From assembly GCA_028701335.1 (NCBI GenBank), contig JAQVQY010000008.1, positions 1 to 40,198 of the forward strand: a DNA stretch of 40,198 nt, read 5' to 3'. The notes under the pieces are model-generated. The model did not search any database. It saw only the letters and a program-made list of their open reading frames with translations, and had not been told where the DNA came from. Made by a program: the position numbers and the translations under genes. Source of the DNA: Eubacteriales bacterium (lineage in GTDB: Bacteria > Bacillota > Clostridia > Christensenellales > Aristaeellaceae). Each line of letters begins with the position of its first letter. Position 1 is the first letter of the stretch. Of the stretch, positions 17,420 to 27,644 are shown one piece after another.

Positions 17420-18919
17420 ATGGCTGATAAACTTGTTGAGCTAAAGACGATCAATAAAATGTTCTCCGGGGTCAGTGTTCTTAAAAATGTTGATCTCTCA
17501 GTTTATGCTGGAGAAGTGCTCTGTTTGGTGGGCGAAAATGGCAGCGGGAAATCCACTCTCATCAAAATCATCTCAGGGGTTTATCCCTATGAAGGCGGAG
17601 AATTATACCTTGCCGGAAAGCATTTCGCCAAGCCAACTCCCACCCAGTCAATTAACGAGGGTATTCAGGTTATTTACCAGGATTTTTCTGTGTTCTCCAA
17701 TCTGACAGTTGCGGAAAATATTGCCATGAGCAGTAACATCCAAAACAAGAAAAAGATAGTCAATTGGCGTAGAAATCATAAAATTGCCTCAGAAGCTCTC
17801 AAGAAAATTGACGTTAAGATGGATCTTGAAGCCGAGCTTGCCTCCTTGTCGGTCGCGCAAAAGCAGATTGTGGCGATTTCGCGCGCAATATCCCAAAAAG
17901 CGAAGCTGATTATAATGGATGAACCAACAACCGCTTTGACCCGCAAGGAAATAGACCGTCTGTTTGAAATAATTCGCGGTTTGAAAGCGCAAGGCATTGC
18001 GATCATTTTCGTTAGTCATAAACTGGATGAAGTTTTCGAGATTTGCGACAGAATAGCGGTTATTCGAAGCGGTGAAATTGTAGTGGATCTTCCAGTGGAA
18101 GAGTTCCCTCGTGACAAACTCGTCTATTATATGATTGGCAAGGATATACAGGAGGAATGTTTTGCCTGCAGCCCATCCGCTGAAAATCCAATGATTCGGG
18201 TCAACAATATATCCCGCAGAGGCGAATTTCGAAATGTCAGCTTTTCTGTCCGCCCTGGCGAAATTTTGGCAATAACCGGTCAACTCGGATCCGGAAGGAC
18301 AGAGCTTGCGTTATCTCTTTTTGGGATTAATCCCATACAATCCGGAGAAATTTTCATTCAGGGGAAAAAAGTAAAGATAAAAAACCAAAGGGAAGCCCGG
18401 AAATTGGGCATCGCATATCTTCCTGAAGACAGACTATCAGAAGGTCTATACATGAATCGCTCGCTGGGTGATAACTTCTCATCAGTTATTATCAGTCAGC
18501 TTAAAAACAGGTTTGGAATTATCAAGAACGCGGTATTGGAATCAAATTCCAATTATTGGATAGAGAAACTTGGCATGACACGAAAACGGTACACCACACC
18601 TGCATCGGATTTCTCCGGAGGAAATCAGCAGCGCATTGTCCTGGGAAAGTGGCTTGCGACAAGCCCGAAGATTTTCGTTCTCAACGGCCCAACGGTTGGG
18701 GTGGATGTAAAGTCAAAAAGCGAAATTCACGCAGTTATAAAAGATTTGGCTGCGCAAGGGATGGCCGTAATTATTATATCTGACGATATCGGCGAAATAC
18801 TGTCTACGTCAAGTAAAGTAATTGTCATGCGTGACCATCATATTATTTTTGAAGGAAATACATGTGACATCAGCCACCAGGAGTTGAACGCGCAAATTCT
18901 GTCCAGTCAGGCAAACTGA
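17420..18919 (+). CDS. Sugar ABC transporter ATP-binding protein (RbsA-like)
   Basis: GENGSGKSTLIKIISG, LIMDEPTTALTRKEIDRL, FSGGNQQRIVLGKWLATSPKIFVLNGPTVGVDVKSKSEI. Confidence 0.92.
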   Translation: MADKLVELKTINKMFSGVSVLKNVDLSVYAGEVLCLVGENGSGKSTLIKIISGVYPYEGGELYLAGKHFAKPTPTQSINEGIQVIYQDFSVFSNLTVAENIAMSSNIQNKKKIVNWRRNHKIASEALKKIDVKMDLEAELASLSVAQKQIVAISRAISQKAKLIIMDEPTTALTRKEIDRLFEIIRGLKAQGIAIIFVSHKLDEVFEICDRIAVIRSGEIVVDLPVEEFPRDKLVYYMIGKDIQEECFACSPSAENPMIRVNNISRRGEFRNVSFSVRPGEILAITGQLGSGRTELALSLFGINPIQSGEIFIQGKKVKIKNQREARKLGIAYLPEDRLSEGLYMNRSLGDNFSSVIISQLKNRFGIIKNAVLESNSNYWIEKLGMTRKRYTTPASDFSGGNQQRIVLGKWLATSPKIFVLNGPTVGVDVKSKSEIHAVIKDLAAQGMAVIIISDDIGEILSTSSKVIVMRDHHIIFEGNTCDISHQELNAQILSSQAN

Positions 18920-18987
18920 ATCGCAATGTCCGCCAAGCGGTGTTCCTGGAATCCTGCCTGCCTGCAGATATCTTTAAAGAGGTAAAA

Positions 18988-19998
18988 ATGATTAAGCGTA
19001 TTGTCCTGAAGAATGAATTTTTGTCGTTGTCGATGATACTCCTGTTTGGAATCATCTTCGGCATTGCCAACCCAACTTTTTTAAGCCTAATCAACATATT
19101 GGATCTCTTGAAAATGTGCGTAAAACCAGCAATTTTCGCATGTGGAGTTATGATTGTCCTGATCAGTGGCGGCATTGACATGAGTTTTCTTTGGATTGGC
19201 ATGTTTTCTGCCTATTCTACATCGAAACTATTCTCAATTGTGCAGGCAAATGGGACAATTGTCCCTTTTGCTGTCATCTTGCTTGTCAGCATGTTTATCG
19301 GCGCCCTGCTGGGGAGCATTAATTCATTGTTGGTATCGAAGTTCAGAATTCCGGTTTTCATCGCGACACTGAGCTCAGCAAACATCTTTATGGGTATCAT
19401 GTTTCAGTTTGTCGGTAGCGAATATATTTTCCCGGAACAAATGCCCCAATCGATGATTGAATTTTCCAATAAATTGCTTTTCAGTTTTCCTTCACAAGGC
19501 GGCACTTTGGTTGGGCTGCATGTTTCAGTATTATATGCCATTGCCGCCCTTCTGATAACGCATCTTGTCATGCGTTACACAATGATGGGACGCAGCGTAT
19601 ATGCCCTGGGCGGAGATGCTTCCTCCGCGGAGCGGGTGGGATTCAGCCTGATAAAAACCAACTTGTTTGTTTTCATGATGGCCGGTCTAATTGCCGGCCT
19701 CGCCGGTGCAATTGCCATTAGTAATATTCAGGTTGCAAATCCCTATGATTTCCAAGGGCAGGAGCTGACTGTAACCGCTGCTGTCATTATCGGCGGCACA
19801 AGAGTGACCGGCGGGAAGGGAAGTGTTTTGGGAGTCGCATTGGGAGTATTGCTTACAAATTTGATATCTCAAAATCTGATTCTGGTGGGCGTACCTCCTG
19901 AATACAACAAGTTTGTGTTTGGCCTCCTGATAATATTCGCGACAATCGTGCAGGCTGTACAAGAGCGGGCACGGAAAGCCTTGTATCGGGGCTTATAA
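18988..19998 (+). CDS. Sugar ABC transporter permease (RbsC/RhaP-like)
   Basis: MIVLISGGIDMSFLWIGMFSAY, AAVIIGGTRVTGGKGSVLGVALGVLLTNLISQNL; ATG 18988 preceded by AAAGAGGT. Confidence 0.88.
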   Translation: MIKRIVLKNEFLSLSMILLFGIIFGIANPTFLSLINILDLLKMCVKPAIFACGVMIVLISGGIDMSFLWIGMFSAYSTSKLFSIVQANGTIVPFAVILLVSMFIGALLGSINSLLVSKFRIPVFIATLSSANIFMGIMFQFVGSEYIFPEQMPQSMIEFSNKLLFSFPSQGGTLVGLHVSVLYAIAALLITHLVMRYTMMGRSVYALGGDASSAERVGFSLIKTNLFVFMMAGLIAGLAGAIAISNIQVANPYDFQGQELTVTAAVIIGGTRVTGGKGSVLGVALGVLLTNLISQNLILVGVPPEYNKFVFGLLIIFATIVQAVQERARKALYRGL

Positions 19999-20009
19999 AG
20001 AGGGGAATT

Positions 20010-21068
20010 ATGATGAGAATTATCCGAAAAATTGACAATAAAACGCTGCAACTGGCGGTGATATGTGTTGTTTTATTCACCGTGATGGCATTTATCAGGC
20101 CGAAGTTCACCAGCAGCGCGAATATCTACTCCATGATGATGCAGATTGGCACATCAGGATTGTTTGCGGTCTGTATCGCGATTGTGTATCTTTCACGAGG
20201 TATTGACTTGTCAATAATCAGCATCGCAAACTTAGTCGGCATTATATGCGGTGTTATCTTTCGGACGGCACTTAATGAATCTTCTTCTGATGCGGAAGTA
20301 ACGGGTGTTATTCTTTTATGTGTGCTCATCGGCATCTTTATCGGAATGCTTTGCGGTTTCATTAATGGACTGCTAATCGCTGAACTTGGTATTTTCCCCA
20401 TCCTGGTCACATTGGCAACTCAAAACATTTTTATGGGGATATCCATGATTATCACACAGGGCCGTGCTGAAACGGATATTCCCAAGTCCCTGATCCAGTT
20501 TGCGGACTCAAGTATTCTCAGTATTGGGGATTTCCGGGGCATCCCAATTATATTGCTTTTGTTTCTTGCCATATATGTTTCCTTATCCGTCATCGTTCAC
20601 AAAACGCCTTTCGGATTCAAGCTTCAATGGCATGGATCCAACAGCCGGGTCTCCTTCTTCAATGCGATTGACAACAAGAGGGTAATTTATACGACTTATA
20701 TTTTGAGTGGCGCTGTGGCTGCGGTCGGTGGCCTAATTATTACGGGGCGTACAGGCTCTGCCAAAGCAGATTATGGTGGCAACGCTGTTTTCCAAGCCTT
20801 GCTTACATGCGTATTGGCGGGTATCAGCCCTCTTGGAGGACGGGGCAAAGTATATAACCTTATCCTGTCATTAATGGCACTCCAGTTTCTGAGCACGGGT
20901 TTTAATATGCTTCGCATCAGCCCGCTTATCAGGGACTCGCTTTATGGCTTTTTGCTTGTTTTCTCTATTATCATGGAGTATTTGATTGAGAAGAGAAGGG
21001 TTAATATGCTGAACAAAAAGACAATGTTGACAGAGAGAATGACTGCATCGAGATACACGCGATCGTGA
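20010..21068 (+). CDS. Sugar ABC transporter permease (RbsC/RhaQ-like)
   Basis: IVYLSRGIDLSIISIANLVGI, LTCVLAGISPLGGRGKVYNLILSLMALQFLSTGFNML. Confidence 0.88.
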   Translation: MMRIIRKIDNKTLQLAVICVVLFTVMAFIRPKFTSSANIYSMMMQIGTSGLFAVCIAIVYLSRGIDLSIISIANLVGIICGVIFRTALNESSSDAEVTGVILLCVLIGIFIGMLCGFINGLLIAELGIFPILVTLATQNIFMGISMIITQGRAETDIPKSLIQFADSSILSIGDFRGIPIILLLFLAIYVSLSVIVHKTPFGFKLQWHGSNSRVSFFNAIDNKRVIYTTYILSGAVAAVGGLIITGRTGSAKADYGGNAVFQALLTCVLAGISPLGGRGKVYNLILSLMALQFLSTGFNMLRISPLIRDSLYGFLLVFSIIMEYLIEKRRVNMLNKKTMLTERMTASRYTRS

Positions 21069-21780
21069 ACGTTTATACGTGTCAACATATTGAAATGGTG
21101 GCTTTTCGTCTTATCATCTGAAATCGACAGGAAATCACGTCCAAGATTCGTTTCCACCATGAGTTTGCAAATTTTTATTCTTTCCCAGCGGCACTTCTGG
21201 CACAGGAGATACTGTGAACATAAACTGTTGCCGCCTTCTTCCACGCTGATGCTTTTTTTACAGCAGTCGAATTGGCGTGATAATCTTTGGAAATGAAACA
21301 GAATTGGATGATAAATCAAATGCTCCCCTGATTGCGCCGGATATTTACTACATTGATTCTTTTCACAAGAGATAGAACAATATGATTAAATGAACTATGT
21401 TCTCATGAAATTACAAATGAAACACCGGTATCATTGTCATAATGCACCCTTTGGAAAGCATCCTCAGTTGGACAGCAACCACATCTTCTGTGATGAGGCT
21501 GGGTTTGTATATATTGTCGACCCGAAAATAACGCCAGTTGCATTCATATTTCCAGGGATAAAGAAATAATTTCCATTTTCATTAAAAAAGCAATTATGTG
21601 TGATGACTCATTTGTTCTTAACGATTTTGATGAACAAGATGCATGGCAAAAAGCAGATATCAATCGCTTCTTCTGGGATAGAGAACCCCAATGTCTCAGC
21701 TTTGTCCGGAGTGAGGAGGCAACGGCAGACCAGATACCGATAAATAGAGCTATTGGAATATTTACTGGATTAGAGCCCGA
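21069..21780. pseudogene. Region of broken coding remnants downstream of the sugar operon
   Basis: Protein-like stretches in different frames separated by stops (e.g. GVIIFGNETELDDKSNAPLIAPDIYYIDSFHKR*, MKHRYHCHNAPFGKHPQLDSNHIFCDEAGFVYIVDPKITPVAFIFPGIKK*, MCDDSFVLNDFDEQDAWQKADINRFFWDREP...). Confidence 0.4.
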
Positions 21781-21890
21781 TGCATAAACACTTCCTCAAA
21801 TGGGAAGTGCCTCTCAGTATGGCGCCAAGCCCAACAAAGCAGTTCACCCTGGCACAACAGCTTCTTGGCAGTCTGCCGATTCCTGCCCCT

Positions 21891-23777
21891 CTATTCAATC
21901 ACCTGGATAAAGTCACACAGCCATTCCATCTCCAGGATGTCGTAGGGCTTCAGGTCGTTGTTTTCCCAGACGCGCAGGATGCCGTCCTGGTCCCTGATGG
22001 GGCCGTGGAAGGGGTTGAAGTGGCCGCGGCCGATAGCGTCCCGGAGGTATTTCAGCAGATTTTCCCCCTGGGTGTTCAGGTCCTTTCCCAACAGGAAGCG
22101 CAGGACGCCGGCGCCGAGACCCCACCAGAGGCCGGCCACCGAGGGGTCGCCCTGGTCGATGATGCGCAGGATGTCCAGGCTGCCATTCAGGTAACTGCGG
22201 ACAATCTCCGTGTAGTACTGGCCCCAGTCCCACTGGGGGGCCGCCAGGTACTGCACCAGCTCGCCCCGCTCATTGAGCCGGCCTACGAGGCTGAAGACAT
22301 GCTCCGGCATTTCCACCCGCATAGCCCCCTTCACCAGGGGGGTATAGGCTGCGTCCGCCCCTAAAGACGCCGCAGCCTGAAGGCCCTGGATGCTGGTCTC
22401 AGGCTCATCGGGCAAAACACCCCGCCACACCAGGAGCACCTGGGCCTCGGGCCTTACGGACCTGACCCCCAGGCCAAAGGCGTTGATGTCCGCCGTGTGG
22501 CGGCGGTAGGTGATACGCGGGGTGATGTAGGCGATGCGCCCCGTGCGGGTGGCCATGCCGGCCGCCGCCCCGCAGAGGAACATGGGCTCATAATAGCGGC
22601 CATAGTAGGTGCTCACCCGGCGGTCCTGGCGCGCGCGGGAGTAAACCAGGGTGAGGCAGTCCGGGTGCTCCAGGGCAAAGCGCAGCGCCGGCAGGGTGAG
22701 GGTGGAGGCGGTGATGAGCAAGAGCTCAGCCCCTGATGCCTCTTCATTGAGCCTGTCATAGACGTTCTCGGGCGTGAGATTGTCCACAAAGCTGGACATG
22801 ACCTGTTCCCCAAAGGCTTCCTGCATCACCCGGCGGCCCGCCTCGTGGGCGCCCAGCCAGTTGTCCTCCTCACGGCCCGTGGCATAGGCGAACACCACCC
22901 GCGCGCTCCTGCGCTGGCTGAAAAGGCGGCTGATCAGCCCCGGGGCGGCCGGCTCCGCGGGGCTTAATACCAGCTCCGGCTCCGCCTCCGGCTGGCTCAG
23001 GAGCTCCATCTGCGGGGCCAGGAGGTCGATGCGCTCTTTCACCTGGCTGATGACCACGCCCTCCGGCAGGCCGTAAATCCTTAAATATTCCAAAAAGGCG
23101 TCCCCCAGGGGCAGGGGGCGCCGGGCCTGGCCGTAAGCCGCCTCAAACTGGAGGTACATGGCGTTGAAGTTGACATCCACCGGCAGCCCCCGGCGGATGA
23201 GCCGGGCCTCAATGCGGCTGAGCTGCTCATATTTTTGTTTGCTGGAAAGCTGAATGTTCTTAAACAGGCCCTTCTTGTCATAGCTCAGGTAGGCGTAGTA
23301 CACGGCGGTGTCCGGGTCGCCCTCGTCCAGCTGTGGCACCACCCGGGTGATCTCCGCCTGCACGGTGGGCGCGTCAAAGTACTTGAGGATGCTGACCCGC
23401 TTGTTGCCCTCCACCACATAGTAGCGCCAGAGGTATTCGTAGACCTGGATGGGATCCCGCAGGCCTTCTGACATATGGATGGCGCAGAGGCTGATCCACT
23501 TGGAGGCGAACTCGCTGAGCGGCGGGTGCAGGGGCATGAAATTGTCCGCGAAGGAGCGGGCGCGGGAGGTCGTGTAGGTGCCCGCCACCCGGCTTAGGGA
23601 TATCTCCCGCTGGGGCTGCTTCATGTACGCCACGGGATGGGTATCCCCGGTGATATCGTCCAGCGCCGCCAGATAGCCCCGCTGGCCCCGGGCGATCCGG
23701 GCGCTCAACTCTCTCTGCCCCAGGCGATTGGCCCGGTCATAATTAAACCGGGCTTGCTGGTTAAACCTGGCTTCCAT
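21891..23777 (-). CDS. Cytoplasmic protein with N-terminal ParB-like (VVEGNKRVSILKY) region and C-terminal BMP/PnrA-like ligand-binding domain
   Basis: No signal peptide; YYVVEGNKRVSILKYFDA resembles the ParB box II; C-terminal VFAYATGREEDNWLGAHEAGRRV ... YYEPMFLCGAAAGMATRTGRIAYITP resembles BMP-family nucleoside-binding proteins; ATG at 23777 with RBS GGGGGAGGG. Confidence 0.75.
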   Translation of the reverse strand: MEARFNQQARFNYDRANRLGQRELSARIARGQRGYLAALDDITGDTHPVAYMKQPQREISLSRVAGTYTTSRARSFADNFMPLHPPLSEFASKWISLCAIHMSEGLRDPIQVYEYLWRYYVVEGNKRVSILKYFDAPTVQAEITRVVPQLDEGDPDTAVYYAYLSYDKKGLFKNIQLSSKQKYEQLSRIEARLIRRGLPVDVNFNAMYLQFEAAYGQARRPLPLGDAFLEYLRIYGLPEGVVISQVKERIDLLAPQMELLSQPEAEPELVLSPAEPAAPGLISRLFSQRRSARVVFAYATGREEDNWLGAHEAGRRVMQEAFGEQVMSSFVDNLTPENVYDRLNEEASGAELLLITASTLTLPALRFALEHPDCLTLVYSRARQDRRVSTYYGRYYEPMFLCGAAAGMATRTGRIAYITPRITYRRHTADINAFGLGVRSVRPEAQVLLVWRGVLPDEPETSIQGLQAAASLGADAAYTPLVKGAMRVEMPEHVFSLVGRLNERGELVQYLAAPQWDWGQYYTEIVRSYLNGSLDILRIIDQGDPSVAGLWWGLGAGVLRFLLGKDLNTQGENLLKYLRDAIGRGHFNPFHGPIRDQDGILRVWENNDLKPYDILEMEWLCDFIQVIE

Positions 23778-24444
23778 AGGCCCTCCCCCAGTCATAGCGG
23801 GTCTTGATGTAACTCAGGCGCTTCCTGCGCCCCGGCTTTTCAAACTGAAGGTCCAGCACCTGATAGCCAAAGGCGTTGATAATCACGGTGTTGTCGTATT
23901 GGATCTCCCGGGGAGCCGCCGGGCCATAGTTGGTATGAACATGGCCATGGAAATGGTATTTGGGGCCAAACAAATCAATCAGCGCCCGGTAGGCCTTAAA
24001 ACCCTGGTGAAAGGCGCCGCTTATGTCCCCCAGGCCCCTGGCCGGGACGTGGGTCACCAGCACATCAAAGCCGCCGTGGAAACTGATCTCAGGCAGGCGG
24101 CGGGTAATCTGGCGCGCCGCGTCCCGCTCGGAATAGTGGAAGGGCTTGGGGCTGGAAGCCAGCGCCCCGCCAAAGCCGATGAAGCGGATGCCCCTGAAGA
24201 CCTGCATCCTTTCCTCCAGGTTATCACAACCCTCCGGCGGGTGCTGGAGGAAGTGGCCGTCATGGTTGCCGTGGACATAGAAAAGCGGGGCCGCCACCAT
24301 GGTGGTGAGAAAGGAGAGGTAACTGGCCTTCAGATCCCCGCAGGCGATGATTACGTCCACGCCGCGGAAGGCCTGGCGGTCAAAAAAATCCCAGATAAAG
24401 CGGCTTTCCTCATCCGCCACCACCAGCGCCCGCAGCTTAACCAT
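23761..24444 (-). CDS. Metallophosphoesterase (calcineurin-like)
   Basis: CGDLKASYL, VHGNHDG, VTHVPARG, HFHGHVHTNYG. Confidence 0.88.
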   Translation of the reverse strand: MVKLRALVVADEESRFIWDFFDRQAFRGVDVIIACGDLKASYLSFLTTMVAAPLFYVHGNHDGHFLQHPPEGCDNLEERMQVFRGIRFIGFGGALASSPKPFHYSERDAARQITRRLPEISFHGGFDVLVTHVPARGLGDISGAFHQGFKAYRALIDLFGPKYHFHGHVHTNYGPAAPREIQYDNTVIINAFGYQVLDLQFEKPGRRKRLSYIKTRYDWGRAYGSQV

Positions 24445-24460
24445 AATAATTTATACCCTG

Positions 24461-25294
24461 CTAAGAGAGCAGGCGCTCCACAGCGTCATAAAGATGCTCC
24501 AGCTCCTCAAAAGAGCCGTAGGAAAGGACCACTTTGCCCTTTTTCATGCTGCCCTTGATGGCGGCGCGCACGCCCAGCGCTTCCCTGATCCGCTCCTCAA
24601 AGGCGGCCAGCTCAGGCTCAGGGGCGGCCTTTGGCAAGGGCTTCCCGGCGGGCCTGCTTAACGCCTCCAGGGCGCGCACACTCAATCCCTCCGCCGCAGC
24701 GCGCCGGGCAAGTGCCAGCTGCCGGGCCTCATCCCTGATGCCGGCCAGCACCCGGCCGTGCCCCTCGCTTAACGCGTTTGCGAGGATCATCTCCTGAACG
24801 GGCGCGCTTAATTTCAGCAGCCTCAGCAGATTGGCCACCGCGGGGCGGGATTTGCCCAAAAGCTCCGCGGCTTCTTCCTGGGTGTAGCCGCCCTCGTCCA
24901 TCAGTTTCCTCACAGCGTGGGCGGATTCCATGGGGTTCAGGTCTTCCCGCTGGAGGTTTTCAATCAGGGCGGCCAGGCCGCGCTCCCGGGGTGTAAGCTG
25001 GCGCACCAGGGCGGGGATGGTCCTAAGCCCCGCCATCATCCCGGCCCGGAAACGCCGCTCCCCGGCGATGATCCGGTAGCGCTCCCCCGCCCGCTCCACC
25101 AGAATGGGCTGAAGCAGCCCCACCTGGCGAATGGAGGCGGCCAGTTCCTCAAGCCCCTCTTTGCCAAACGCGCGGCGGGGCTGATTCGGGTCCGGATCAA
25201 GCAGGGCAATGGCGATCTCCTGCACCTGGGCGCTGGGCGCCTCCGGCCCAAACAGGGCGTCCAACCCCCGGCCCAGGGCGGCTTTCTTCTTCAT
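24461..25294 (-). CDS. parB: ParB/Spo0J family chromosome-partitioning protein
   Basis: [80 protein letters not shown]. Confidence 0.95.
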   Translation of the reverse strand: MKKKAALGRGLDALFGPEAPSAQVQEIAIALLDPDPNQPRRAFGKEGLEELAASIRQVGLLQPILVERAGERYRIIAGERRFRAGMMAGLRTIPALVRQLTPRERGLAALIENLQREDLNPMESAHAVRKLMDEGGYTQEEAAELLGKSRPAVANLLRLLKLSAPVQEMILANALSEGHGRVLAGIRDEARQLALARRAAAEGLSVRALEALSRPAGKPLPKAAPEPELAAFEERIREALGVRAAIKGSMKKGKVVLSYGSFEELEHLYDAVERLLS

Positions 25295-26052
25295 GGGCTG
25301 TTCCTCTGAATAATTTCCCGGGCCAATTGCCGGTAGGCCACGGCGCCGGCGCTGCGCGGGTCATACTCGTGGATGGGCTGGCCGTGGCTGGGCGCCTCCC
25401 CCAGGCGCACGCTGCGGGGTATGACGGTGGAAAACACGCTGCCCCGGAAATGTTTCTTCACTTCATCAGCCACCTGAAGCGAAAGATTGGTTCGCCCGTC
25501 AAACATGGTGAGCGCCACGCCCTCAAGCACCAGCCCCGGATTTAAGCTCCGCTGCACCCGGGAAACGGTGTTCATGAGCGCCGTTACCCCTTCCAGGGCG
25601 TAATACTCGCACTGGATGGGAACCAGCACGCTGTCACCAGCGCTCAGGGCGTTGATGGTCAAAAGCCCCAGGGAGGGCGGGCAGTCGATCAGCGCGTAAT
25701 CAAAATGGCCCTTGACGGGATGCAGCGCCTCACGCAAGCGGAACTCCCGCCTTTCCATCCCCACCAGCTCCACCTCGGCCGCGGCCAGGCGGATATCGCT
25801 GGGCAGGAGGGAGAGGCCTTTGACATGGCTCTTCACCACGGCCTCCCCAAGGGGAAGCCCGTTGATCAGCACTTCGTAACTGGTCTTCTGCCCGGGGGTG
25901 ACTCCCAGGCCGCTGGTGGCGTTGCCCTGGGGGTCCACATCACAAAGCAGGACCTTCAGCCCCTCATCCGCCAGCATGGCGGCCAGGCTCACAGCGGTGG
26001 TGGTCTTCCCCACCCCGCCTTTCTGGTTGGCAACCGCGATTATCTTGCCCAT
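25291..26052 (-). CDS. soj: ParA/Soj family chromosome-partitioning ATPase
   Basis: [54 protein letters not shown] overlap with parB. Confidence 0.96.
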   Translation of the reverse strand: MGKIIAVANQKGGVGKTTTAVSLAAMLADEGLKVLLCDVDPQGNATSGLGVTPGQKTSYEVLINGLPLGEAVVKSHVKGLSLLPSDIRLAAAEVELVGMERREFRLREALHPVKGHFDYALIDCPPSLGLLTINALSAGDSVLVPIQCEYYALEGVTALMNTVSRVQRSLNPGLVLEGVALTMFDGRTNLSLQVADEVKKHFRGSVFSTVIPRSVRLGEAPSHGQPIHEYDPRSAGAVAYRQLAREIIQRNSP

Positions 26053-26068
26053 TCTTCTCCTACATCCT

Positions 26069-26551
26069 TCAGCTGTCTATCCAGCCCCGCCACCGAAACG
26101 GTGGGTGGCTGCCAGTGACCAGTCGCTTTAAAGTGGCGGTCTCCTCCGGCGGCTGCATGTCCCGGTATAAAAGATACAGCGCCCGTAGCGCCGAGAGGCT
26201 GGTGGACCGCATGGAATACGTGCGGATCATGGCCTGGTTTTGGGCGTTCCTGGGCAGCGCCTCAAACAGGAGGTAGAGAAGCTCGTCGGCCATCAAGGTA
26301 AAATCGTCCATCCTCAGGCGCACCATTTGGCCATTGTCCATTTCAAGGGACAGCTTGCCCGCCGTCTCCTCCCGCACCTGCATGAACAGCAGGTTGTCCA
26401 GCTGAAACGCCAGGTCCTTCAGGCCGCCTTTTTCCGGGCGGAAGCCCATCAGGCGAAGCGCCAGGGCCTCCATCAGGGCGGCGTTGCGGGCGACAAACGC
26501 GCCCCCCAGCCAGGGGCGCAGGATTTGCGCTACCCGACGGACAGCGGCCAT
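26069..26551 (-). CDS. Hypothetical protein upstream of soj
   Basis: 160-aa ORF co-directional with soj and 16 nt away; no family recognised. Confidence 0.6.
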   Translation of the reverse strand: MAAVRRVAQILRPWLGGAFVARNAALMEALALRLMGFRPEKGGLKDLAFQLDNLLFMQVREETAGKLSLEMDNGQMVRLRMDDFTLMADELLYLLFEALPRNAQNQAMIRTYSMRSTSLSALRALYLLYRDMQPPEETATLKRLVTGSHPPFRWRGWIDS

Positions 26552-26684
26552 GCCCCCACCCTCCTGTTGATTCCTTCCTATTCCGCCACATTAAGATAGC
26601 ATACGAGCCCCCGTTTGTAAACGAAGCGGCGGTTGTGCGTGGGGCCCTGATATGGTAGAGTGAAACGGAAAAGGAGGCCACCAT

Positions 26685-27644
26685 ATGGCAAAAAAACACG
26701 GCAAAACCGCGGTCTGGCTCATCATCCTGGCGCTGGCAGCCGCCCTTATCCTGGGCGGGCTTTACCGGGTGGGCCAGGGCGAGCAGGCCCTGGTGATCAC
26801 CTTTGGCCAGGTGACCGACACCAACGGTCCGGGCCTGTACTGGCGCATGCCAGGGGTCCAGCGGGTGATTTCCCGCAGCGTCACCAACATCCACAACGTT
26901 GAATACGGCTACCGCACCGCCATCGCCGGTACCAGCCGCTCGGCGGCTGAGTATACGGACGTGGAGAGCGAGTCCGTCATGCTCACCAATGACAACAGTA
27001 TCGTGCAGCTGGAGGCTATCTACCAATACACCATCCGGGACGTAAGGCAATACCTCTTTGACGTGGAGGACCCGGAGAGCACCATGCACCTGGCTTTTGA
27101 GGCTATCCTCCGGCGCAACATCCAGAACCGCTCACTGGACGACGCCCTGCTTGACAAGGACACCATTGAGCAGGAAGTCCTGCCGGATTTCCAGGCTCTG
27201 ATTGACTCCTACGACATGGGGGTAAAAGTGCACGGTGTGCACATCCAGAACATCACCGTGCCAACAGAGGTCATCGCCAACTATGAGGATGTGAACAACG
27301 CCAAGAACGAGATGACAAGGAGGCTGGATGAGGCTCAGCAGTACGAGAACCAGGTGCTTCCCCTGGCCCGCTCCAAGGCCTATGAGTTGACCCAGCAGGC
27401 CCTGGCCTATGAGGTGGATGTGATTGCGGAGGCGGAAGCCGAAACCGCTGTGTTTGACGCCGTGCTCACCCAGTACAGGGCCCAGGAGGACACCGCCAAA
27501 AGCCGCATGGTGATCGAGACCCTGGAGGACATCCTGGGCGGCGCCGGGCGCATCGTGGTGGTGGACGAGGGCGGCGGGGTGCTTCAGCACCTGGACATCG
27601 GGCAGATGCCCTCCGGCACGGATGGCCAGGAGGAGGGTGAATGA
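26685..27644 (+). CDS. hflK: SPFH/HflK-like protein
   Basis: N-terminal TM, VGQGEQALVITFGQVTDTNGPGLYWRMPGVQRV, followed by an HflC-like gene. Confidence 0.85.
   Translation: MAKKHGKTAVWLIILALAAALILGGLYRVGQGEQALVITFGQVTDTNGPGLYWRMPGVQRVISRSVTNIHNVEYGYRTAIAGTSRSAAEYTDVESESVMLTNDNSIVQLEAIYQYTIRDVRQYLFDVEDPESTMHLAFEAILRRNIQNRSLDDALLDKDTIEQEVLPDFQALIDSYDMGVKVHGVHIQNITVPTEVIANYEDVNNAKNEMTRRLDEAQQYENQVLPLARSKAYELTQQALAYEVDVIAEAEAETAVFDAVLTQYRAQEDTAKSRMVIETLEDILGGAGRIVVVDEGGGVLQHLDIGQMPSGTDGQEEGE

Noticed and set aside
16285-21068. AI-2 (Lsr) quorum-sensing importer
   Set aside because: No lsrK/F/G/R genes and the LsrB ligand segment is not conserved.
21789-21809. CACTTCC-tcaaatg-GGAAGTG hairpin as terminator
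   Set aside because: No T-tract on either side; too little evidence to assign a function.
23899-24558. 219-aa plus-strand ORF opposite the metallophosphoesterase/parB junction
   Set aside because: Antisense of genes with clear motifs.
21891-26551. parS site (TGTTTCACGTGAAACA-like) near soj-parB
   Set aside because: I did not find a convincing match by eye; a pattern search with 1-3 mismatches is needed.
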